Part shown: in pieces, positions 1-7,655 of the stretch
Layout: the number at the start of each line of letters is the position of its first letter
How positions within the stretch are numbered: position 1 is the first letter of the stretch
Made by a program: the position numbers and the translations under genes
Notes under the pieces: model-generated
What the model was told of the DNA's origin: nothing
The model's input: the letters and a program-made list of their open reading frames with translations, nothing else
The model's database searches: none
Source: Nocardia testacea NBRC 100365
GTDB taxonomy: Bacteria > Actinomycetota > Actinomycetes > Mycobacteriales > Mycobacteriaceae
Reading direction: 5' to 3'
DNA: 64,000 bases
Assembly (NCBI RefSeq): GCF_000308775.1
Contig: NZ_BAGJ01000103.1
Span: 62,001-126,000 of the forward strand

Positions 1-227
1 ACGCCGCGGCAGGCGGTTTCGGCGGCTGCCCCTTCGCGCCCGGTGCCAGTGGCAATATCGCGACCGAGGAACTGGTCTACCTGTTCGAGGACAGCGGTAT
101 CGCCACCGGCATCGATCTGCCCGCGACCCTCGCCGCCGCGACCCTGGCCGCCGATCTGCTCGGCCGGGTCGCCGACAGCAATCTGCTCCGCGCCGGCGGG
201 CGCCTGCACCGCGCGCCCGGGCGCTGA
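1..227 (+). CDS. HMG-CoA lyase-type enzyme, C-terminal end (partial)
   Basis: Only the last 74 codons are inside the window; the start lies upstream. The reading frame begins at base 3 and ends with TGA at 225-227. The segment GGCPFAPGASGNIATEEL matches the signature around the active-site cysteine of hydroxymethylglutaryl-CoA lyases, DRE-TIM-barrel enzymes that cleave HMG-CoA to acetyl-CoA and acetoacetate in leucine breakdown; related lyases act on other 3-hydroxy-3-methylacyl-CoA compounds. The following helices (LVYLFEDSGIATGIDL) also fit the family. The next genes, an NTF2-fold protein and an acyl-CoA dehydrogenase, lie close by on the same strand, consistent with one acyl-CoA degradation operon. 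The exact substrate cannot be read from this fragment. Confidence 0.85.
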   Translation, partial: AAAGGFGGCPFAPGASGNIATEELVYLFEDSGIATGIDLPATLAAATLAADLLGRVADSNLLRAGGRLHRAPGR

Positions 228-276
228 ACACCGACGGGGCCATGCCGATGGTCATGCCGAAAGAAGAGGACATCCG

Positions 277-660
277 ATGAACGATCTGGCCGATCGCTTC
301 TTCGCCGCCGTCAGCGCGGGCGATGAAGCGACCCTGACCGAACTGTACGCACCCGACGCGCGGATCTGGCACAACGACAAGGGCACCGAGGAGACGGTCA
401 CCGAGAATCTCCGGGTACTGCGCTGGCTCGCACGCACCCTCGTGGACATGCGTTACGAGGACATCCGCCGGTACCCACTGCCCACCGGCTTCGCCCAGCA
501 GCACCTCCTGCGCGGCGAACTTCCCGGATACGGGCTGCTGGAAGTCGCGGCGTGCCTGTTCGTGGAGGTTCGTGACGGACGCATCGCCCGCATCGACGAA
601 TACGTCGACTCGGCAGCGACCCTGCCGCTGCGCGAGTTCACCTCCGGCCGGAAGGGATGA
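277..660 (+). CDS. NTF2-like / SnoaL-like fold protein
   Basis: A 127-residue protein starting MNDLADRFFAAVSAGD. The start follows a purine-rich ribosome site (AAGAAGAGGA, 261-270). Length, the alternating hydrophobic pattern, the N-terminal helix with A-GDEATL-LYAPDARIWHN and the late RIARIDEYVDS strand are typical of the cone-shaped NTF2-like superfamily, which includes SnoaL-type cyclases, ketosteroid isomerase-like enzymes and limonene epoxide hydrolase-like proteins. Conserved aspartates could be catalytic, but the reaction cannot be assigned. It overlaps or abuts the acyl-CoA dehydrogenase downstream, so it is probably co-transcribed and acts on an intermediate of the same pathway. Confidence 0.85.
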   Translation: MNDLADRFFAAVSAGDEATLTELYAPDARIWHNDKGTEETVTENLRVLRWLARTLVDMRYEDIRRYPLPTGFAQQHLLRGELPGYGLLEVAACLFVEVRDGRIARIDEYVDSAATLPLREFTSGRKG

Positions 661-665
661 CCACG

Positions 666-1835
666 ATGGACACCCGACTGGCCGAACTCACCGCCCGGAT
701 GCGCGCTTTCATCGACGACGAGGTCATCCCCCGCGAACCGGTGCTCGCCCGCGACGACGACACCGCCCGCGAGGCGCTCGCCGGCCTGCGCGCACGAGCG
801 AAGGAACTCGGTATCTGGGCTCTCGGCCATCCCGCCGAAGTGGGTGGAGGCGGTCTGCCGTTCCTCGACTTCGTCTATCTCAACGAGATCATCGGACGCT
901 CCGAGTTCGGGCAATTGGCGGTCGGCTCGGTATCGATGCAGGACACTCTCATGCTGCACCTGCACGGCACCGAGGAGCAGCGCCGGCGCTGGATTCCCGG
1001 GCTGGTGTCCGGGGATATCCTGCCTTCGGTCGGGCTCACCGAACCCGAAGTGGCGGGTTCGGACCCGACACTGATCGAAACCCGCGCCGTGACCGACGGT
1101 GACAGCTGGGTGATCAACGGGCACAAATGGTTCACCACCGGGGCGGAGCAGGCGGCGTTCTGTACTGTGTTCGCCCGCACCGAACCCGACAGTGCGCCGC
1201 GGCACGCCCGGATCAGCGCGATCATCGTGCCGGTCGATACGCCGGGGTTCGAGATCGTCCGTTCGATCCCGACGATGGGGCACGACCCCAGTGACCACTA
1301 CGAGGTCCGCCTCACCGACGTCCGCGTCCCGCTGGACAGTCTGCTCGGCGCACGCGGCAAGGGTTTCGCGGTGGCCCAGGACCGGCTCGGCGCCGGGCGG
1401 ATCTTCCACGGTATGCGCTGGCTCGGCCAGGCCCAGCGGGCCTACGAATTGATGTGCGCCCGGGCCAACACCCGCTTCGCACACGGGTCGCTGCTCGCGG
1501 AGAAGGGCGAGATCCATCGCTATATCGCCGAATCCGCCGCCCAGATCCACGCGGCGCGGCTCATGACCCTCGACGCCGCGCGAGCGATGGACGCCGGAGA
1601 GGATTTCCGCGTACGCGTCGGACTGGTGAAGTTCTGGGGCGCCCGGATGCTGCACGATGTGGTCGACCGCGCCATCCAGGTGCACGGCGCCCTCGGCCTC
1701 ACCGCCGATACTCCGCTGGAGCGGATGTACCGGCAGGCACGGTACGCGCGCGTCTACGACGGTCCCGACGAGGTACACCGGATGTCCACCGCGCGGCGGC
1801 TGTTGCGCGACCCAGGGGCCGCACCATGGCTGTGA
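666..1835 (+). CDS. Acyl-CoA dehydrogenase family flavoenzyme
   Basis: A 389-residue protein with the full acyl-CoA dehydrogenase layout: N-terminal helical domain, the central beta-domain with GLTEPEVAGSDPT and GHKWFTTGAEQAAF, then the C-terminal helical bundle with IQVHGALGLTADTPLERMYR. It would oxidise an acyl-CoA thioester at the alpha-beta carbons with FAD and pass electrons to ETF. I chose ATG 666 because the ribosome site GAAGGG (651-656) directly touches the alternative ATG at 657 but lies nine bases from 666. The phosphotransferase-family gene downstream starts inside its 3' end (1826), the usual pairing in actinobacteria for ACAD10/11-like systems. The substrate is unknown. Confidence 0.93.
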   Translation: MDTRLAELTARMRAFIDDEVIPREPVLARDDDTAREALAGLRARAKELGIWALGHPAEVGGGGLPFLDFVYLNEIIGRSEFGQLAVGSVSMQDTLMLHLHGTEEQRRRWIPGLVSGDILPSVGLTEPEVAGSDPTLIETRAVTDGDSWVINGHKWFTTGAEQAAFCTVFARTEPDSAPRHARISAIIVPVDTPGFEIVRSIPTMGHDPSDHYEVRLTDVRVPLDSLLGARGKGFAVAQDRLGAGRIFHGMRWLGQAQRAYELMCARANTRFAHGSLLAEKGEIHRYIAESAAQIHAARLMTLDAARAMDAGEDFRVRVGLVKFWGARMLHDVVDRAIQVHGALGLTADTPLERMYRQARYARVYDGPDEVHRMSTARRLLRDPGAAPWL

Positions 1836-3196
1836 CGACGCCGCCGGCCACCCTCGCGGAGGGAGTACGGGCCGTCCTCGCCGCCGCCACCGGCACCGAA
1901 CTCGCCGACGTCCGAGTGCGCCGGCTCACCGGCGGCGCCAGCCGCGAGATCTACGCGGTGTGCGCCACCGATCGGGCGGGCCGCGAGAGCACCGCGGTGC
2001 TGCGCCGGGATCCGCCCGGCCGGGGTTAGGCCGACCGGATGCGCGCCGAAGTGGCATGTCTGCGCGCCGCGGCGGCAGCCGGGGTACCAGTTCCCGAAGT
2101 CCTCGCCTGTGGGGACACCGCGCCGGGTATCGACGCTCCGTACCTGGTGATGAACACCGTCCCCGGCGAGTCGATCCCGCGTAAGTTGCAGCGCGATTCC
2201 GGTTTTGCCGCCGTCCGCGCCCACCTCGCCGAGGATTTCGGATACGTCCTGGGGCTGGTACATCGCACACCGGTGACGACACTCACCGCGCTCGACGACC
2301 GCGACCCATTGGACGCCATCGAAAAAACCTATCGCGACCTGTCCGAACCGCGGCCCGTGGTGGAGATCGGACTGCGCTGGTTGCGGGAAAACCGCCCGCC
2401 CGATCGAGCGTCCTGCCTCGTGCACGGCGATTTCCGGCTCGGTAACCTGCTGATCGATGCCGACGGCATCCGCGGCGTACTGGACTGGGAACTGGCCCAT
2501 CTCGGCAACCCGATCGAGGATCTGGGCTGGCTCTGTGTGCGCGCCTGGCGGTTCGGCGCGGCGGCACCGGTGGGCGGGCTCGGCACCCGGGACCAGCTCC
2601 TCGACGGCTATCAGCGCGCCACCGGCGACCGGCCCGCGGCCGCCGAACTGCACTGGTGGGAAGTCTTCGGCACACTGAAATGGCTGGTGCTGAGCCGGTT
2701 CCAGGCCGAACGCCATCTCGGCGGCGCCGAGCATTCGCTCGAACTGGCCGCTATCGGCCGCCGGGTCTGCGAATCCGAGTACGACCTGCTCGACGTGCTC
2801 GGCCTGCTCGAAGCCGTTCCCGGCGACGAGGCACCCGAGGTCCCGGCGCCCACGGTCCACGATCGCCCGGAGCTGTCCGAGATCCTGGACCTGGTGACGG
2901 AAACGCTCACCGCCGAGATCGGCCCTGCCCTGCCGGAGGACGCCGCCGCGCAACGCTACCTACTGCGTATCTGTACCTCCCTGCTCCAGATCGGCGGCCG
3001 GGAGCTCCGCGCCGGCTCCGGGCCCGCGGACCGGGTGCACGATATGCTGCGCGCCCTGGACTGTTCGTCCGAGGCGGTCCTGGCCGAGCGACTGCGTTCG
3101 GGTGCTCTCTCCGTCCGGGACCTACGGGTCCGCGCTACGGTGAACGCCGCGGTCCAGGCCCGGCTGCGGGTTTCGAACCCGCGCCGGCTCGGCTGA
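1826..3196 (+). pseudogene. APH-family phosphotransferase (ACAD10/11-type partner), interrupted by an in-frame TAG
   Basis: The gene starts at ATG 1826, overlapping the acyl-CoA dehydrogenase, and reads MAVTTPPATLAEGVRAVL up to LRRDPPGRG, where TAG at 2027-2029 stops it. The same frame continues without shift as ADRMRAEVACLRAAAA and runs to TGA at 3196. The second part holds the aminoglycoside-phosphotransferase-like kinase core: LVHGDFRLGNLLID (catalytic loop) and GVLDWELAHLGNP (metal-binding loop), followed by a helical tail of about 100 residues. Together they would make about 455 residues, normal for the family. The amber codon needs only one base change from a sense codon such as GAG, CAG or TCG. 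It may be a recent null mutation, a sequencing error, or less likely a read-through site. An internal ATG at 2039 could yield a protein lacking the N-lobe start. Confidence 0.85.
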
Positions 3197-3284
3197 CCCC
3201 ACGCAGTGCGCGCTGCCGAGTGCCTCCGCCCCGGGGCGTTCGGCAGCCCATCACCGGAGCGACCCGCCCGCAGACTGCACGGCA

Positions 3285-3323
3285 AAGGACCGGTCACGGT
3301 GTGCACACCGTGACCGGGTCCTT
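3285..3323. terminator. Bidirectional hairpin between convergent genes
   Basis: A long inverted repeat with arms of about 19 bases (AAGGACC then GGTCACGGTGTG, mirrored by CACACCGTGACC and GGTCCTT with one bulged C). It lies between the converging phosphotransferase and acyl-CoA ligase genes, with short A and T tracts at its ends, so it can stop transcription from both sides. Confidence 0.75.
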
Positions 3324-3425
3324 CGTCGTCGATATCGGGGCCGCCGCGATTACCGGCACCACGGCCGGTGAGCGTTCGGCGAACAGGACGGTATTGCCTT
3401 TCCGCGCGGCGCGGAATTCCTGCAG

Positions 3426-3464
3426 CGGGGCCGGCCGGGCGGTCCACCCACCCGGCCGGCCCCG
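3426..3464 (-). terminator. GC-rich hairpin just after the acyl-CoA ligase
   Basis: Arms CGGGGCCGGCCGGG(C/T)GG of 17 bases pair with one G-T around a six-base loop. It starts five bases beyond the stop codon of the minus-strand acyl-CoA ligase, which makes it the likely terminator of that transcript. Confidence 0.7.
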
Positions 3465-3469
3465 TTCCC

Positions 3470-5002
3470 TCATCTCGCAGGCGAGAACCGATCGCGCAGT
3501 TCTCGTTTGAGGATCTTTCCGGTCACGTTCTTCGGCAGCGCGTCCACGAACTCGACGCGCCGCGGCACCTGGAACCCGGCAAGATGCTCCCGGCAGCCGG
3601 CGATGATATCGGCGGCCGCCACGGTCATTCCGGTACGCGGCACCACGACCGCGCAGACCACTTCGCCCCAGATCTCGTCAGGTACTCCGATGGCGGCGGC
3701 CTCGGCGACCGCGGAATTCCGGTACAGCGCCTGCTCGACGGCGAGCGAGGCGACGTTCTCACCACCGCTGATGATGAGATCCTTCTTCCGGTCGACGATG
3801 TAGACGAAACCCTCCTCGTCCTGCCGGACCAGATCCCCGGTGTGGAACCAACCGTCGGTGAACGCGGCCTCCGTCGCCTGCGGATCGTTCCAGTAACCGA
3901 CCGTCACCTGATCGGCGCGTACGACCATCTCACCGATCTCCCCGACCGCGACATCGGCGAATTCGTCGTCGACGATCCGGATATCGGCCAGCCGCATCGG
4001 TTTACCGGCCGACATCAGCAGGCCGGTCTCACCGGCGGCCGCGCGGCGATGCGCCGCGGCATCCAGATGCAGTACATTGCCGGCGAGTTCGGTCATCCCC
4101 ATGCCCTGGTAGAAGTCGCAGCCGAACCGTTGCAACCCTTCCCGCAGCACCGCGGCCGGAATCGCCGCCGACCCGTAGCCGATCGCCCGCAGCGTGGTCA
4201 GGGCGCCGGTGTCCAGCGCGGGATCCCGGAGCAGGAAGCTGATCATCGTCGGCGCCAGACCGGTCTGGGTGACCTGCCATTCGTCCACCAACCGGAGGAA
4301 CGTGGCGTTGTCGTAGGTCCGGAGGAATCCGACGGTGGCGCCCAGCAGGTGATTGACCAACGTGACGTATCCGCCGACATGGCACAGCGGGAAACAGAAC
4401 AGGAACACCGTGTCCTCGGGCAGTTCCCACTGCAGCGCCGAGGAGGTGACCCCGGCGAGCAGGTTGCGATGACTGAGCATCACCCCCTTGGGGGTACCGG
4501 TCGTCCCACTGGTGTACACCAGCCAGGCGGTATCGTCGGCCGCCGGGCGTACCGGCGGCTCCACGGCCTCCGCCCCGCCGACGAATTCCTCCCAGGCGGT
4601 GGCCGTCTCGACGGCGCCGCCGATCGACACGACGGTATGGACGGTGGGGACCTCCTCCCGTATCCGCGCCACCAGATCCGCGGATTCCGCGGCGACGATC
4701 AGCACCCCGGCTCCCGAATGCCGCAGCAGAGCCGCCACCTGATCCGGATGGGACCGGAAGTTCAGGATGGTCAGCGCCATACCGGCCATCGGCACGCCGT
4801 AGTAGCAGTCGAAGTACTCCGTGCAATTGGCGGAGAGGACGGCGACCCGGTCACCCGGCGCGGCCACACCCAGCAGGGCGTTGGCCAGTCTGCGGCTGCG
4901 ATCACGCAGCTCCCGGTATGCGATCCGTTGGTCTTCGAACCGCAACGCGATACGGTCCGGATGTTTGCGTGCGCCGTATTCGACGATGTCACCGACCAGC
5001 AC
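3470..5002 (-). CDS. Fatty acyl-CoA ligase / AMP-dependent synthetase (FadD-like)
   Basis: A 510-residue member of the ANL adenylating family. Visible motifs are the P-loop-like YTSGTTGTPKGVMLSH near residue 165, GYWNDPQATE and GWFHTGDLV in the hinge region, and the C-terminal PKNVTGKILKREL carrying the lysine that completes adenylation. It activates a carboxylic acid to acyl-AMP and then acyl-CoA. It starts with GTG, with GGGA just upstream. It lies 51 bases after the cyclase-family gene on the same strand and is likely co-transcribed with it. Facing an acyl-CoA dehydrogenase cluster, it probably feeds an acyl-CoA degradation route. Chain length or aromatic specificity cannot be read. Confidence 0.92.
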   Translation of the reverse strand: MLVGDIVEYGARKHPDRIALRFEDQRIAYRELRDRSRRLANALLGVAAPGDRVAVLSANCTEYFDCYYGVPMAGMALTILNFRSHPDQVAALLRHSGAGVLIVAAESADLVARIREEVPTVHTVVSIGGAVETATAWEEFVGGAEAVEPPVRPAADDTAWLVYTSGTTGTPKGVMLSHRNLLAGVTSSALQWELPEDTVFLFCFPLCHVGGYVTLVNHLLGATVGFLRTYDNATFLRLVDEWQVTQTGLAPTMISFLLRDPALDTGALTTLRAIGYGSAAIPAAVLREGLQRFGCDFYQGMGMTELAGNVLHLDAAAHRRAAAGETGLLMSAGKPMRLADIRIVDDEFADVAVGEIGEMVVRADQVTVGYWNDPQATEAAFTDGWFHTGDLVRQDEEGFVYIVDRKKDLIISGGENVASLAVEQALYRNSAVAEAAAIGVPDEIWGEVVCAVVVPRTGMTVAAADIIAGCREHLAGFQVPRRVEFVDALPKNVTGKILKRELRDRFSPAR

Positions 5003-5053
5003 GGGTCCCGTTCCCTTCGCCGCGCGGTATCGCGATCGTGTTCATTCCCGTCC

Positions 5054-5977
5054 TCATCTGATCGCCAGCGGATTGATCGGCGAGCCGATGCCGCGGGTGA
5101 ACGGCAGGGGCGGGCCCGCGTAGAAGAAGTCGTAGCGGCCGTCGGCGGCGCACGCCCGGGACAGCTCCTCGAAGTCGAGCATCTCGGCCAGGGTCACCCC
5201 CATATCCCGGATGAGAACCATATGGAGCTCGAACGCGGAGCCCGGATTCTCGCCGGGCATCACCTCGACGGCCCAGTTGTCGGAACCGACCACTGCGACA
5301 TCGCGCTCGCGCAGCCAGGTCGCGCAATTCAGGCTCAGCCCCGGCTCCCCCGCCATGAACCCCGCGGCATCGTGGTCGGACAGGAATTTCTTGCGCCAGC
5401 CCGTCCGGATCAGCAGGATATCGCCCGCACCGACCGTCACACCCTGGGCCTCGGCGACCTCGTCGAGTTCCTCGGGGCCGATCGCGGTACCGGCCTCGAG
5501 CCAGTCCACACCGCGCGCCTTCGCGATATCGAGCAGGACTCCGCGCCCGGCGATGCCGGCCGCCTGGGTGTGGATGCCGCATTTGCCGGCGCCCTTGACC
5601 GAGACGCCGTCCCCGGCGAAGCCGTTGTAGAGCTGGTCGTCGTAGTGCACATGGGCGAGCGAATCGTATTGCGAGCCCGCTTGCAGCGGCATGAAGACAT
5701 AGTCGTCGGCCCATTTGAATCCGCCGGGAAGCACCTGCTCCTGACCGTTCTCGGACATGAGCCGGATGGGGTTGATACGCAGGCCACCGGGCTGCGGACC
5801 GTCACCGTCGAGGGGTATGCCCAGCGGGAAGACCTCGCCGGTCCGGATCAGGCCGGCCGCGGCGGCAACTCGCTCCGGCGTGATGAGATTCGTGGTCCCC
5901 CGCTCGTCGTCGCTCCCCCAGCGACCCCAGTTACTCACTTCTCGCCCGAGCGCGCGCATATCGGGAACTGCAGGCAC
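5054..5977 (-). CDS. Cyclase family protein (kynurenine formamidase-like metal hydrolase)
   Basis: About 307 residues. The cluster AGSQYDSLAHVHYDDQLYNG is the actinobacterial version of the cyclase-family metal motif (HxGTHxDxPxH in kynurenine formamidase). The later GWRKKFLSDH and GLSLNCATWLRERDVAVVGSDNWAVE segments, given here only as landmarks, are also typical. Members hydrolyse amides or lactones or do related chemistry on small acids. I place the start at GTG 5977 (MPAVPDMRALGREV), because AGGAGG lies six bases before it; a longer TTG start at 5995 would leave that site inside the gene. The acyl-CoA ligase follows 51 bases downstream. Confidence 0.88.
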   Translation of the reverse strand: MPAVPDMRALGREVSNWGRWGSDDERGTTNLITPERVAAAAGLIRTGEVFPLGIPLDGDGPQPGGLRINPIRLMSENGQEQVLPGGFKWADDYVFMPLQAGSQYDSLAHVHYDDQLYNGFAGDGVSVKGAGKCGIHTQAAGIAGRGVLLDIAKARGVDWLEAGTAIGPEELDEVAEAQGVTVGAGDILLIRTGWRKKFLSDHDAAGFMAGEPGLSLNCATWLRERDVAVVGSDNWAVEVMPGENPGSAFELHMVLIRDMGVTLAEMLDFEELSRACAADGRYDFFYAGPPLPFTRGIGSPINPLAIR

Positions 5978-6002
5978 CGATGCCTCCTGACTCAACTGAT
6001 AA

Positions 6003-6021
6003 TGACGTGACAGTCATGTCA
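6003..6021. promoter_or_regulatory. Palindrome overlapping the cyclase-gene promoter
   Basis: TGACRTGAC-A-GTCAYGTCA, two nine-base arms around one central base, with a single G/T pair difference per arm. On the minus strand TTGACA (6022-6017), a good -35 candidate, overlaps one end. A dimeric repressor (for example of the GntR or TetR type) could bind here and control the cyclase and acyl-CoA ligase genes. The regulator is not identified. Confidence 0.55.
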
Positions 6022-6143
6022 ACTTCCGTGGCAAGTGTGATGGCTGACACGCCGCCTGTCAAGAGGCCGCCATCCGCGCAGGTGATCGAAGGGATACCGC
6101 AGCTCGCGGCCATACGGCCTGTTGTCGCTACCCGTACACAGAA

Positions 6144-6181
6144 CGACCGCCGGGAGGTGACCAGTCACCTCCCGGCGGTCG
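6144..6181 (-). terminator. Perfect 18-bp hairpin downstream of the nitroreductase
   Basis: CGACCGCCGGGAGGTGAC and its exact reverse complement are separated by only CA. It sits 113 bases beyond the stop of the minus-strand nitroreductase gene and upstream of the cyclase promoter, so it separates the two units. Confidence 0.75.
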
Positions 6182-6294
6182 CGAAGGCATGCGACACCGT
6201 GGCCGGACCGAACCCGGCGGGACCGGGCAGGAGACCACCGGCGCCGGGGCGGCGCCTCACCCGGCAATGCCGGGTGAGACCGCGCGGGGCCGGC

Positions 6295-6957
6295 CTACCA
6301 GCCTCCGACGTGCAGGATCCGGTCGATATCCGTCCGCGCGGCCGGCTTGAAATCGGTGCCCTTCGTATAGGCGACAGGCAGCAGCGCCCCCTGGGACACC
6401 GTGTCGTACGGAATTCCCAGAACTTCGGCGGCCTCGCGCTCGTAGCTCAGATGCAGGGTGGTCCACGCCGTACCGAGCCCCCGGGACCGCGCGGCCAGAC
6501 AGAAGCTCCACACCGCCGGGAACAGGGACGACCAGTGCGACGCGCTCTGCGCGCCCGAGGCCCCGTCCACCCGTCCCTCGATACATGGCACGAGAAGGGT
6601 CGGCACCTCGCCCATCTTCTCCGCCAGATACGTCGCCGAACTCGCGATTCGCTGACGGGCCGCGTCTTCCGGGGAGTCCGATCCGGCCTGGTTCCCGGGG
6701 AAGTACTTCGATGCCGCGTAGCGTTCGAAGGATTTCCGGTACAGCTCCCCCAGTGCGCGTTTCCGCTCGGCATCGGTCACCACCACCCAGTGCCAGCCCT
6801 GCCGGTTGGAGCCACTGGGCGCCTGGACCGCCAGTTCGATACACTCTCGCACGACCTCGAGCGGGACCTCGCGTTCGAGGTCGAGGCGCTTGCGCACCGC
6901 CCGGGTGGTGGACAGCAGTTCATCGGTCGTCAGGTCCAGCTCTATCGGCACATGCAC
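6295..6957 (-). CDS. Nitroreductase family flavoprotein
   Basis: A 220-residue protein of the FMN-dependent nitroreductase family. TTRAVRKRLD near the N-terminus is the flavin-contacting arginine segment. QAPSGSNRQGWHWVVV is the classic second flavin contact. SHWSSLFPAVWSFCLAARSRGLGTAW is the dimer-interface helix region (given as a landmark). Members reduce nitro groups, quinones or dehalogenate small molecules with NAD(P)H. GAAGGGG precedes the start. It is divergent from the MarR gene at 7164, so that regulator may control it too. A hairpin terminator follows. The substrate is unknown. Confidence 0.9.
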   Translation of the reverse strand: MHVPIELDLTTDELLSTTRAVRKRLDLEREVPLEVVRECIELAVQAPSGSNRQGWHWVVVTDAERKRALGELYRKSFERYAASKYFPGNQAGSDSPEDAARQRIASSATYLAEKMGEVPTLLVPCIEGRVDGASGAQSASHWSSLFPAVWSFCLAARSRGLGTAWTTLHLSYEREAAEVLGIPYDTVSQGALLPVAYTKGTDFKPAARTDIDRILHVGGW

Positions 6958-7094
6958 CCCTTCGATCGGACCGGATACAGCGTCCGGCTCGGCAATTCGG
7001 TTCCACTCCGAGGCTAATCGAGCCGACTACCGGCGAGCCGTCTCCGGCCCGTCCCGGACCTCGGAACTCGGAACTCGGGTGTCCGTTTTGCGAT

Positions 7095-7145
7095 AGTTGA
7101 TTACCGCAAGCAACTGATCTAGCTTTAGTTAGCGTAGTGAACTAA
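7095..7145. promoter_or_regulatory. Probable MarR operator/promoter region
   Basis: Two inverted repeats lie in an AT-rich stretch between the divergent nitroreductase and MarR genes: AGTTG-N11-CAACT (7095-7115) and TTAGTT-N9-AACTAA (7125-7145). MarR dimers bind such palindromes beside their own promoters. The second repeat lies 18 bases before the MarR start codon, so binding would block the marR-exporter transcript. Confidence 0.6.
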
Positions 7146-7163
7146 TCATCGTTTGGAGTCACC

Positions 7164-7655
7164 GTGCCAGCCTCAACGGAAATCACACAGAACCTCCTCG
7201 GTGAACTGTTCCTCATCAGCCGTGCGCTCCGGGGCACGCTGCTCCACTCCGACGCGGGGCAGCTACTCCCCGGCGGGCTCGGGGTCCTGACCACCCTCGA
7301 GACGGCGGGCCCCTGCCGGCAGGTGGGCCTCGCGGCCGACCTGCGCATTACGCCGTCGGCGATGAGTCGGCATATCACCGAACTGGCCGCGGCCGGATAT
7401 ATCAGCCGCGAGGCCGATCCCAGCGACGGCCGCGCCAGCCTGGTCCGGCTGACCCCCGAAGGACAGGGTCTGCTGCACCGCGTCCGGGCGTTCCACACCC
7501 GCCACCTCCAGGAGACCCTCGGCGACTGGACCGAGAACGACGTGGAGCAGGCCTATCAGGTGGTGCGCCGCCTCCGTAATTCCCTCAACTCCCGGGACCG
7601 CTGTGGCACGGCGGACGAGAACCCGCAGGTTTCGAAAGAGAGAGCCGATGTCTGA
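7164..7655 (+). CDS. MarR family transcriptional regulator
   Basis: 163 residues with a winged helix-turn-helix: CRQVGLAADLRITPSAMSRH is the DNA-recognition region, followed by the wing YISREADPSDGRASLVRLT, typical of MarR (DPxDxR). It starts with GTG 7164 behind TTTGGAG. Its 3' end overlaps the exporter start by eight bases, so both are translated from one message. MarR proteins usually repress an adjacent exporter and are released by the exported compound. The palindromes just upstream fit autorepression. The ligand is not known. Confidence 0.92.
   Translation: MPASTEITQNLLGELFLISRALRGTLLHSDAGQLLPGGLGVLTTLETAGPCRQVGLAADLRITPSAMSRHITELAAAGYISREADPSDGRASLVRLTPEGQGLLHRVRAFHTRHLQETLGDWTENDVEQAYQVVRRLRNSLNSRDRCGTADENPQVSKERADV

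Noticed and set aside
453..1778. Long open frame on the minus strand opposite the acyl-CoA dehydrogenase
   Set aside because: It mirrors the high-GC codon pattern of the real gene, has low-complexity Arg/Gly/His-rich sequence and no family motif or ribosome site.
3368..6010. 880-codon plus-strand open frame opposite the acyl-CoA ligase and cyclase genes
   Set aside because: It is antisense to two clearly recognised genes and crosses their intergenic region; composition is that of a shadow frame.
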